Shown: one piece after another, positions 1-12,700 of the stretch
Layout of the letters: each line of letters opens with the position of its first letter
How positions within the stretch are numbered: the stretch's first letter is position 1
Notes under the pieces: model-generated
What the model saw: the letters and a program-made list of their open reading frames with translations, nothing else
What the model was told of the DNA's origin: nothing
The model's database searches: none
Assembly (NCBI GenBank): GCA_028015205.1
Contig: CM051514.1
Coordinates: 22,646,150-22,710,149, forward strand
DNA length: 64,000 nt
From: Mytilisepta virgata
Taxonomy: Eukaryota; Mollusca; Bivalvia; Mytilida; Mytilidae
Direction: 5' to 3'
Made by a program: the position numbers and the translations under genes

Positions 1-645
1 GCCTTTAGATCACCAAGATATCTTTTGTCAGGTGTAGATCTGATGGAATAACTGCTTCCAATACATTGAACAAAGTATTTTACCTACAACGATATAACTA
101 AAAAAATAAAAAGACATAATAGACAAGAAAAAATTAAAACACTAGCCGTGTGAACTCAAGCAAAAAACAAAAAGTGATATTAGGTGCTCCCGATTAATGA
201 ATTGTTTGATATGAAAATATTAATTGAACACAGGAAATACCAATAACATACATGTAAGTCTAGGGGTGGGGTGTAGTCTGCACCAATTAGCACTAGTCCC
301 CATCACAAGATAAGCATGAAATGGACCTTGAAACGGTGACGTAAAAAAATCAACAAAATTAACAACAGATCCAGGTTTTTGGTTAGGGATAGGGAGATAT
401 ATATTATGGTGGGGTAAAACATGTTTATAAGTACTCAGACTTTCCCCAATGCATATTTTCTTCAAATTGCTGTAGGATTTGCTTCATATCTCGGAGAGAA
501 TTAAAACAAATATCTCCTACATCTACTGATGATATCTTTAAAATACTGGTAATCCATGCTGTTTATTCAAGAAAGTACAAAAAGCCTATTATACTGTGTC
601 TTCTTCATTTATAAACTGAATCAGGATGTATGATTTTTTATACAG

Positions 646-748
646 ACAGAAATAAATAATTTGACATGGCATGAGATACAGAGAAGACTATTAGAGGTAC
701 AGAAAGAACAACAGATGTGTATACACAAACAAGAACTCTCTGAATTAG
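646..748 (+). CDS. ATG9: ATG9 exon a (first in window)
   Basis: Reads NNLTWHEIQRRLLEVQKEQQ and on to KQELSELG/D. The donor GTAATT is at 749. The acceptor is either the CAG ending at 645 or the ACAG ending at 649; both keep the frame, with the second splitting the GAA codon. Confidence 0.9.
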
Positions 749-3700
749 GTAATTATTGTTTGCAAATTTGCAAATTATTGTGTGCATTTATTGTTGCAAA
801 TCTTAGAAAATCAATAATATTGTGAAAGAAATTAATGAGATTCATATAAAGATTGTAGTAGACAGTGCTCATCATGTTCATTTTTCACGTTAAAAAAAAT
901 ATTGCATCGATCTCTGATTTAACTGACATAGAATACATGCAAAATAAAAGGAAATTGTGAGCTGTCAAAAGGGGCATAAAATGACTTAAATGTACAAAAT
1001 ACACAAGTCGAACAAAACCAAATATAAAATCATAAAAAAAACAACCAAACTTAAAAGTAAAACTTGCCCAAATTTTTCAACCAGTATGGCCTTGATCATG
1101 AGCATGAAAAAATAAAAAGGTGTTGACTCTTGGAAACCCAGAGCAACATACTTCCTTTTTTAACTGACCTACTTGGATATATTCTAGTGATGATGCTATG
1201 TAATGTAAATTTGGAGAATAGTTTGTTTGTATTTGAACTTCGAAATTTGTTTATTTATTTTTTTAGATATTTATCACAGAATATTGAGATTTAAGAATTA
1301 CATGATAGCAATGGTCAACAAATCTGTTATACCAGTCAAATTTAATCTTCCTCTTATAGGTCAATAGTAAGTATTACATGTATAACTCTATCCTAATAAC
1401 TTTTATTATAACGTAAAATGCAAAACAACACAGCGCCAGTTTTCAAAACTTTAAATAAGTTATTGTCAAACGAGCATTTGTTTATATATTGAATGCTTAT
1501 CTGATTAATTTTGTTGAATTGAAGGACACTGATATGCAACTTATTTGGAGTGTTGACTACTTATTGCCCTTTTACCCAAATGTGGTTTTAACATTTGAAT
1601 GTAAATTTAAGGATGATCGCTGGTCTAATAGGAAATAACTAGGATTTGAAATAGGTGTTTTAGTTTGAGAGAATATATGAATAGTAAACAAATAAGCCAG
1701 AAAAAAATAATATAGGTTCATATGCTCATTTTAGAGCTATAAAGCCTTGAAAATTTGGAGGAAATAGGTTTTCTCTGTATTTTTCATTGTCTTTGCATTG
1801 GCAACTTCAGTCTCTCAAAAATATATGAAAAAATAAAAATGATTTCATAAAATTTTGTCAAACACAACTTTAAGGTATATATGATTGAATTATAAAGAAA
1901 AAATATGGGTTCAGGGGCAAAAAAATTAATGTTTAAGAAATGGATAAAACCCGAGGATTCCAAAAATCTGACAAAAAGACCAAAACATGACCAGCGAGCG
2001 TCCTTAAGAGTTTTACCAAATTAGAATTAGCTGATATACATGTACATATTCCATTTGAGGATTAATATACATGTATATGTAAATGAATAAAATAGTAAAA
2101 TGAGTTTTGTATGTCATCTATTTCAGTGCATTTCTTAGTACAGGATTAAAGTACAATCTAGACATTATTTTATTTTGTAAGTATTATTATTATATATACT
2201 TACAGATGTACATGTCAAATGAACATACAGGTTGATTTAGTAAAAAGTATTAGTTTTGATTATTTGCTGAAGGTCTATGTAATGTATGTATAATATAATT
2301 TGTAAGTCATATTGCTTAAAATGTTCTAAGAAATGGGTCCAAAAGTATAGTTTATGGTGTTTTCCCTGGGCGCTTTTAGGATCTTGTTGCCTATATGCTA
2401 TCCGAATTTGCCAAGATATTACTGGAGCTTAAAATCATATGTTCAAAGAATCCTGTTTAAATTAGTGTTAAAGGCCATTGAACTTAGAGGGATGTGAGAT
2501 TTTTCTTTATACCAGGGATTGAATGCCTCCTATGACTTCATGATGGAGAACAGCAATAGAATATGTCTTTGAATTCCTTGACGTAGTTTTATTATTGACT
2601 CAAATTTAAGTATCAGTGTTCTCCCCAGGCTTATATACCACAGTCACTGTGGTACCACTGTGCTATAATTTTTTACCACTGTGCTATAATTTTTCACCAC
2701 TGTGCTATAATTTCTTAGCATTGTGCTATTAATTTTTACAAATGTAGAGATTTTCTAATTTTTATGCAGTGATCTGTTCCCTTTTACTTTACATTAGGGA
2801 CAACCAGAATAATTAAAATCCATTAAAATTCTACCTAATGATTTATTTTTTCTCATGATCAGAAATCTCATCGAAATTCTTATAAATTTTTTCATTACAT
2901 TATTAAATCGATTGGTTATAAACCTGACTGAATTTTTTACCACAATGCTATTTAAAAGTTCTGGGGAGAACACTGTCTGTATTATTTTATACATGTACTG
3001 AAGATACATTTTAAGTTATTTTGTTAATTTGTTATAGGGGGACCTTGGTCACCATTTGAAAATAACTGGAAACTTAAAGAAGAGTACAAACATAAACACA
3101 GAAGAGAACAGTTATCTCAGTTGTAAGTTTTCACATTATGAATACAAACATAAACACAGAAGAGAACTGTTATCTCTGTTGTAAGTTTTCACATTATGAA
3201 TACAAACATTAACACAGAAAAGAACAGTTATCTCAGTTGTAAGTTTTCATATTATGAATACAAACATAAACACAGAACAGTTATCTCAGTTGTAAGTTTT
3301 CACATTATGAACACAAACATCAACACAGAACAGAACAGTTATCTCTACTGCAAGTTTTCACATTATGAATACAAACATAAACACAGAAGAGAACAGTTAT
3401 CTCAGTTGTAAGTTTTCATATTATGAATACAAACATAAACAGAGAAGAGAACTGTTATCTCAGTTGTAAGTTTTCACATTATGAATATAAACATAAACAC
3501 AGAAGAGAACAGTTATCACAGTTGTAAGTTTTCATGTTATGATTACAAACATAAACACAGAAGAGAACAGTTATCTCAGTTGTAAGTTTTCACATTATGA
3601 ATACAGACATAAACACAGAAGAGAACAGTTATCTCAGTTGTAAGTTTTCACATTATGAATACAAACATAAACACAGAAGAGAACAACTATCTCAGTTGTA

Positions 3701-6700
3701 AGTTTTCATATTATGAATACAAACATAAACACAGAAGAGAACAGTTATCTCAGTTGTAAGTTTTCACATTATGAATACAAACATAAACACAGAAGAGAAC
3801 AGTTATCTCAGTTGTAAGTTTTCACATTATGAATACAAACATAAACACAGAAGAGAACAGTTATTTTAGTTGTAAGTTTTCGTGTTATGATTACAATCAT
3901 AAACACAGAGGAGAACTGTTATCTCAGTTGTAAGTTTTCATGTTATGATTACAAACATAAACATAGAAGAGAACAGTTATCTCAGCTGCAAGTTTTCACA
4001 TTATGAATACAAACATAAACACAGAACAGAACAGTTATCTCTGTTGTAAGTTTTCATGTTATGATTACAAACATAAACACAGAAGAGAACAGTGATCTCA
4101 GTTGTAAGTTTTCATGTTATGATTACAAACATAAACATAGAAGAGAACAGTTATCTCAGTTGTAAGTTTTCACATTATGAATACAAACATAAACACAGAA
4201 GAGAACAGTTATCTCAGTTGTAAGTTTTCATGTTATGATTACAAACATAAACACAGAGGAGAAGAGTTATCTCAGTTTTAAGTTTTCATGTTATGATTAC
4301 AAACATAAACACAGAGGAAAACAGTTATCTCAGTTGTAAGTTTTCATGTTATGATTACAAACATAAACACAGAGGAGAACAGTTATCTCAGTTGTAAGTT
4401 TTCATGTTATGATTGCAAACATAAACACAGAGGAGAACAGTTATCTCAGTTGTAAGTTTTCACATTATGAATACAAACATAAACACAGAAGGGAACTGTG
4501 ATCTCTGTTGTAAGTTTTCATGTTATGAATACAAACATAAACACAGAGGAGGACAGTTATCTCAGTTGTAAGTTTTCATGTTATGATAACAAACATAAAC
4601 ACAGAAGATAACAGTTATCTGAGTTATAAGTTTTCATGTTATAAGTTTATGCTAGATATTATGTTTTAACATAAGAAAAAAGATAAGTACATTTATAAAT
4701 TTTGTACTGAAGAATCTTCCTGTTGAAGTTTAAAATATTCATATGCAGAAAAGTAGGATACATGTTTATCTCTAGCTGTACAATATGCTACAGTAATATT
4801 ATTGCATACAAACTGTATATATTTGAATATATTTCCTAGGAAGGGATGGTAGGCAAATAAACATAAACTAAAAATGTGTAAGCTTTCCCATTTTCACAAT
4901 ACAACCTGAAACAATATACCTTATTGTATAAAGAAAGTGGGTGATGATATAGACAGTAAAACGTTTGCAACTAGAGTGAGTGGCATAAAACCACTATAAA
5001 CCTAAGTGAAAAAATATGTAACATTTTGCCTTATAACATTGCAGTGACCTTGTATTTTATATGGAGAATAATACATTAACGAACCTACCGGTATATCACA
5101 TGCTATATCAACCCGAGGGCCTTTGTCCGAGATGTGATATTGGTTGTGGGTTGATATAGCAAGTTATATAGGTTTGACTATGTATTATTCTTTATATCAT
5201 ATAAGAGCTCTGAGCAGAATAAAAGTATGTTCCAAGTTGGGGTGCAGTATAGGTTTAGAGGTGTGATATATGGTATACAATATAGGGTAGGTGATACAGG
5301 TCTTGAAAAGTCGTGTATAATGCATATTAAAAAAATATTTATTTTACTCTACATATATGATATAAGATTTCAATAAGATGTTCACATAATGATTTTTTAT
5401 TTTTGTCTTCTTATTTCAGTTTATCACAGAAGATATTATGGATAGGAATAGCTAATTTTTTACTGTGTCCATTAATTTTTCTGTGGCAGATATTATATTC
5501 TTTCTTTAGATATGCAGAGGTTAGTATATTTCTGTTCATAATATGTTGGGTCTTCAGTGAGAAGAAGTTTATGTTGTGTATCATTAAAGGCATTTTAATG
5601 TCAGCACTATGGTTTTCATTTGAAACCAATTGCATTGTGGTGATAAGATGTTTTCAACTCTAATCTAAAATGACAAGGATTGCATGAGGTTGGTGTTATC
5701 TATATGAACATCCACTTGCAATGAAAATGGTTTATGCAAATAGCAAAAGTTTTATTGAAAGTGGACTATTGAACCAATTAATGAATGAACAAACAATCCA
5801 ATTAACGACTTGTACAGTTTTATTTTCTGTTTGGAATTTCAGTTCCTAATAAATTGTTTCATTTATATACCTGTACATGTATAGACAGTAAAATTTTTGA
5901 TTGAAATGCTTTAATCAGTCACTGTGGATAATTTCTTTTAATGATAGCAGAGAAATTAAAATTAAATTAACTGTTCTTTCAAAGTAACATGATGAAATAG
6001 AAAATGATTATGGTAAAAATTGTTATTTTTTTAAATGAAAAAATAAGCACGTTATGATATTTTTAGATGAAAACTCATCGGATACTTTTCCATTCAAAGA
6101 AAATAATTAGATACTCATACAGCCAAAGAAACACAAGGAACTTTTGATGGATGCACTTTGAATTATGTGAAATATAAAACTTGACATTCATTATCATTCA
6201 AAATTAAACTCTTAATATTGTCTGTTTCAGCTTATCAAAAGACAACCAAATGTTTTAGGAACTAGAAGATGGTAAGTATAAATGTGTTATTATTGTTCCA
6301 TTGGTAACAGAACATTTGCCCCTGAAAAAATTGCTCCACAGACTATTGTCCCTTGGAAAACTTTCCTATGTGACAATTGATCCCAGATTTTCTCTCAAGA
6401 ATGACCTTCTTACTACATTTTTACCTGAATTTTTACATATATTACATCTCACATAATTGTCAATACATGTGAATTGATTTTTATGATTGTGTCCTGATTT
6501 TTTCATTTTCTTACTTTTCAGGTCAAATTATGCAAGAATATATGTTCGACATTTGAATGAGCTGGATCATGAATTTACAGCTAGGTACGTATATATATGT
6601 TATTTGTAACCATCCCTGACACAAATGAAAATTTATCTTTTGATTACATTACTGAAGTAAACTTGAGATTCATATATGCCTATATGAGTTAAATGAAATA

Positions 6701-9700
6701 CAGCAAAAATTTTATTGACTGAGTTTTTCAATATAGATCAAGTCTCGATAGTTAAATTATGAAATTTTAAATTCCTTGCCAAGGCTCGAATAGATAAATC
6801 TGATAATCCTCTGGAAACAATATAGGAATCTGTATGTAGCTATTTTCTACATGCATTAGGACAATTATAATTTTTAATAGCCACCACACATATATCATCT
6901 AAGATATATGCACTAGCTCATCCATAAATCCAGACTCACAAGGTTTTAAGGTTAATAAGCAAATGAACAAGAAGATGTACATCGATAAATGTGTCAGATA
7001 TTTTTTAAAGATAGTAATTATTTCTTTTTCAGGTTGAACCGAGGTTATGAAGCTGCCAATCTCTATGTAAACACATTCACTTCTCCTCTAGTCATTATCC
7101 TTGCAAAGTATGTATAAAAACATTAGTACAATTTGTATGTCTCGACAATGAAGAATTAGAAAGTTTTAAGCTTCGGAGTAAAATTTTTTTTGTACACTAA
7201 TAGACATATGACTGAACATACTGATTTTAATATGGGTAGGGCATATTTTTAGGGGAAATTTTCAACAAACACAGACTAAACTTGGTAGAATCTAAAAAGA
7301 CTGCCAGTATGTTGTGCCATTAATTATATCTGTTCTAATTATGACAAATACAGATATTAAGCAGAATTTTTTTCGTGAATTTCTAAATTCTGTAAAAAAA
7401 AAAATTCTGCAGAAATAATATTTTTAATATTGATATATTTTCATGGGGTAAAAATAATCTCAGTATTCAAACTTTTTTAACAATTTTAAACAAATAAGTA
7501 TAATTGACTAAATGATGATGCCTGAAAGTTGTCCAGTATTAGCCGCATTTCTGGATTTTAGCAATTTTCATCCTGATATATTCCTATAGAAAATATTTAT
7601 TTTTTATCTATTTTACCAGATCTCCAGATTTTGCACCGCCTGTACTTCCACCCATGAATGATATTGCCAACAATAATTAATGATAGCCTTCAGGAAGTAT
7701 ATAATGTTTTTTTTTACAAGGGTTTGAAGAAAACAACTTTGCTATACCTAAATACATGTACTTTAAATAGATGTATGATAGGCATTACTAAACAACAATT
7801 ATTCAATGTATCTAATTTTTTCTTTATAGATATGTAGCATTTTTTGCTGGTAGTATTGGAGCTGTGTTGGTTGTGTTAACTGTGATAGATGAAGATGTTT
7901 TGGCTGTGGAACATATAATTACTGTGATGACCATATCAGGTATGTTTCTGTTCTCCAACTGTTCGACAAAATTGTTACGAATAGATGCATTGTGAAATTA
8001 ATGAATTCCATAGAAACTAATATCTCTGAGGAAAAAATACAGATGAAGGAGAGTTTTGGAAAACAGAATTTTATTTTTTCTTTTATATTTAATATGAAGA
8101 TTTCAGAAATTAGTTTTTGTTTCTAAGTTGCAAGAGTAAATACAATGTTTGCCCTGGTAGCAGTTTGAAATTTTTTTTACATGTGTATTATTTAAAAGAA
8201 TATTTCCTTGATAGGGAATAATAGGTTCTTACATAAGTTCTTGGGAAAGACCGGGTGATCTTCCACGAGTGATAGAAATTTTATGTCTTTTCGCGAGTGG
8301 AGCGCAGCGGAACGAGCGAAAAGACACAAAAATTTCTATCACGAGTGGAAGATCACCCAGGTTTTCCCAACAACGCATGTAAGTACCTGTTTCTTCCATA
8401 AACAGCCTCGACTTACACCATCGAAATCCCCGTTAGACCCGCCATTCATCCAGAACTAATTTGCATACGTTACTCGGGTAATATCACTGAGCGCTATGAA
8501 ATATATAGGTCATAATATATAAGACTTATATGACACCAATCAATGGAACCGTCAACATTTGTTTTTTACACTTGTGCTTTTTTAAATATTTTACTGGAAG
8601 ATTTAAAACAAATCGTAAATTAGAAGGCATTGTGAAAATGGAACTACTTTTGCGCATGAATTACCTGTGGAAGAAGTTAGGTCAATTAAAACGAAGCGGC
8701 TGAAAGAACAAAATGTTTAATTACAACATTTTACAGTGAAATTAACAAAGAATCAATTGCTTGATGTCAAATTTACTGACGCTGGGACATGGATAGTTCA
8801 TCTGTTCTCTGGACGAAAATTTAAGACGAGAAGGAAAGGAAGGGGCCATTTTCAATGCCGATGGCCCTGTCTTCACAATCCCTGTGCATGATTTTTATCA
8901 TTTCATGAATGCTTAATATTCTTTATTTTCTTTTATTTATAAATGTTGTACACAAGATAACGACCGTATACAAAATAAACGTCGGCAGACAAAAACAACA
9001 GGGTCCAACACGATCGCGCCATTCTCAATGTAAACACATTTTGGAACTACTTTTTTTACCATGGTAACAAACAGCGATGTTACAAGCGTTCTGATTGGAT
9101 ATCATACCGAGTGAAGATGAGTGCACGCGACCTCATCTTACCTCGGTCATCTTCACTCGGAAACGACCATTTACGGAAGAATTAAAAGTCTGTTCACCAA
9201 CTTCTGTTGTTTTCATTCTGCTCTTAAATATAAACCATAAATTGATATGATAAATATAAATTGTAGGGTTGATTGTAACTGGCTGCAGAGTGCTAATACC
9301 AGATGAGGTATATGATATAATTTTCTTTGCATTTAGTTACAGCAAATTTTTTCCATCGTTTGTGGAACTTTTGAAAACAGTTTATTACTCATATCATCAT
9401 AATAACTTCTCTTTGGCAAATTAACACAAAATGCAAAATTTGAATGGCAAGAAAACAGGATTATTTTTTGCCATCTTTAATAATGATTTTTAAAGAATTC
9501 AGCACTTGTGAATAATATGGCTTAAGTGTATGATAATATCCAAATGATGGAATTCATATAGTTTATGACATTATAATAAAAGTGTTTGCATATCCTAATC
9601 CTCTCATTTTCTGTGAGGGGCCTCGTTGCCGAGTGGTCTAGGTAGTTCGTCATGACTACTACTGATCACTAGCCTGTCAACACTGGGGTTGTGAGTTCGA

Positions 9701-12700
9701 ATCTCACCTGTGGCGGGCTGTGTTCGACTCCGATCTTAATTGACAAGGATTACCAATTTTCCTACCGAAGGTCAGTGGTTCTTTCCGGGTACTCCGGCTT
9801 CCTCCACCAATAAAAACTGGCCGCCGTGAAATGGCCAAAATGTGCTGAAAGTGGCATTAAACCCCAACTAAACAAACAAACAAACATTTTCTGTGAAATT
9901 TGTAAGAATGTATAATGTTTATGGGAAGTGATTATAACCCAAAGCTTATACCCAAAAAATATTTAAGTCAGTTAAATAATCTAATAAGTAAAGAACATCA
10001 GAAATACCTGAACTTTATTTATATTGCACAAAATTTCATTACACCTGCAACTTTTGAATGAAAGATATAAAATAGTCACACGTGAGTCGATGAACAGTTT
10101 AAGCATATCAGAAAAGCAAACAAATTGACATAGACGTTTTGTTCTGTCAATTCATTGAATAAAATTTGAAAAGACTGATAATCTATTTTGAGATTAGAAT
10201 TGTGTTTAAGGATGATCGCTGGTCTAATAGGAAATAAATAGGATTTGAAATAGGGGTTTTAGTTTGAGAGAACATATGAATAGTAAACAAATAAGCAAGA
10301 AAAAATATAGGTTCATGTGCTCATTTTAGAGCTAATAAGGCCTTGATAATTTGCAGGAAATGGGTTTTCTCTGGATTTTTCATAGTCTTTGCATTGACAA
10401 CTTCAGTCTCTCAAAAATGTATGAAAAAATAAAAAGGATTTCATAAAATTTTGTCAAATACCATTTTAAGGTATATATGATTGAATTATAAAAGAAAAAG
10501 TGGGGGTTCATGGGCAAAAAAATTTCATGTTTAAGAAATGGATAAAACCTGAGGATTCCGAAAATCTGACAAAAAGACCAAAACATGACCATCGAGCATC
10601 CTTAAGCGACTGAGGTTCTGTGTTCGGTTTTCCTTGAAATAGTTTTTATTATGAAAACAAAAATAATATATTCTTTGTAGCACATGATATATTGCCCAGA
10701 GATTTTAATGAGGAACATCTTGGCACATATACATTACATGCCAGACAGCTGGAAAGGAAATGCTCACAAACAAAATGTCAGAGATGAATTTGCACTGCTG
10801 TTTCAGTATAAAGTAGTAAGTGGCTCTGTTTAAATCTTCTATTAATTTTATCAATTTTTTTAACAAAACTTTGATTTACTATTTCCTATATACAGAAAAA
10901 TTGAAATAATTAACAAGTACGCAGTTACATGTACTTGTCCATACGCATGAAATCATATAGTGTGTTTAACTAAGTTCATCAGTTTAAAAAAAGTCAAACT
11001 TTTCACAATTTCAAGACTTTCTGTGCTAGAGTTATATCGAAATATTTTATATTAATTTCATATAAAAAAAAATTAAAATTTAGCAAAAATCCTGAAAAAT
11101 CCATAGTTTTCAGAAAAAGTGAAATGCCTTTTAATTTCTGATATATACTGACTATAAAGTTTCAAATTGATTGAAAAGTCAAGAGCACTAAATACAGTTC
11201 AATTAATGTCATTTATTTTTCAGGCATATTTGTTAGAGGAGCTGTTTAGTCCCCTTTTTACACCATTTATCCTGTGTTTCTCACTGCGACATAGATCTCT
11301 ACAAATTGTTGATTTTTTCCGTAATTTTACTGTTGATGTAGCAGGTGTGGGAGACGTCTGTTCCTTTGCTCAAATGGATATTAAAAAACATGGAAATCCA
11401 CAGGTAAAGTATAGGTAACCAGAAATAAGGTCCATACAAGTTAATCGATAGATTTTCATTTTTATGTGTGCATAAATTGTCAGTGAGTGCAGGTCAGGGA
11501 AGTGGGCTTTGGGGTCAATTTGGACACTCATTGTATATGACATTATTGTTTTTGGATCATTAAATTTGATGCATGTCATCCATTTTTCACTTTGGCCCTA
11601 AAAATATGTACATTGTACATGTATGACAGAGAAAACAATTGGTTTTCCATTGACCAGAAGTGATCAGTGATTTTATCAGAAACAGAAACAAAAAATTTCC
11701 AAAAATCAAATTCTGGAAAATAAAAAGATATGGGGTGGCCCAATTTTTTAGGTGAGGGTGGAGATGATAATCTATCAGTTAACTAGACATGACCTAATAC
11801 CCATACTTTGAAAATGTCATACACTCAAAGTCAATGATTTTGATACTAAAAATAAAAAAAAAGGAATTAATAAATGCATATAGCCTTTTCTGTTAAAAAT
11901 TATATTTGTTTAATGATTTTTTTTTTTAAATCAAATTGGCAGATAATGACTTAAATCTGACCTTCTCTTAAATTTTTGTGTGACTTTTTGTCATTTTTAG
12001 CTCACCTGACCCGAAGGGTCATGTGAGCTATTGCCATCACTTGGCGTCCGTCGTCCGTCCGTCCGTCGTCCGTTAACTTTTTCAAACGTTAACTCCTCCA
12101 ACACCATAAGTCCAACTGCAACCAAACTTGGTACAGTTATTAATTGGTATGGGTGCTACAAATCTGTTGTTTGGATTTTTGATTCGTATAAAAACATGGC
12201 CGTCATGGCTAAAAATAGAACATAGGGGTAAATCGCAGTTTTTTGCAAATAAGTCAGAAACGGTCACAGATATCAAAATTCTGGCGTAGGGTAAAAGTGT
12301 TCAGCACCTCAAGATCTACCTGCCCTGAAATTTTGAAGAAGATCCAACGACCCATGTAAGAGTTATTGCCCTTTTTTTGACATTTTTGGCTTTTTTTATG
12401 TTATTATTTAAAAAATCTTCTCCTCTGAAACTACTGAATGGATTTGGATAAAACTTAGCATGATTGTTCCTTAGGGTATCCTGCACAAAGTTTATGCTTC
12501 GATTTTTGATCCGTCGAAAAACATGGCCACTGTTGCTAAAAATAGAACATAGGGGTCAAACAACAGTTTTTTTTATGTTATTATTTCAAAAATCTTCTTC
12601 TCTGAAACTGCTATTCAAAATCAAATGAAACTTGGTAAGATTGTTCCTTAGGGTATCCTGCAAAAAGTTTATGCTTCAATTTTTGATCCGTCGAAAAACA

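Noticed and set aside
1360..1361. GT at 1360 as the donor of ATG9 exon b
   Set aside because: It would shift the frame of the next exon; GTAAGT at 1367 fits both consensus and ATG9 homology.
3196..3411. 71-codon plus-strand ORF
   Set aside because: It runs through the 58-bp array; its repeating peptide is the array read in another frame, not a gene.
3085..4643. CRISPR-like array
   Set aside because: The 58-bp units are contiguous with no spacers, and the source is an exon/donor junction in an animal gene.
9617..9720. A functional tRNA gene
   Set aside because: Box A and box B are present, but they head a SINE with body, AAAC tail and target duplications, and two more copies exist.
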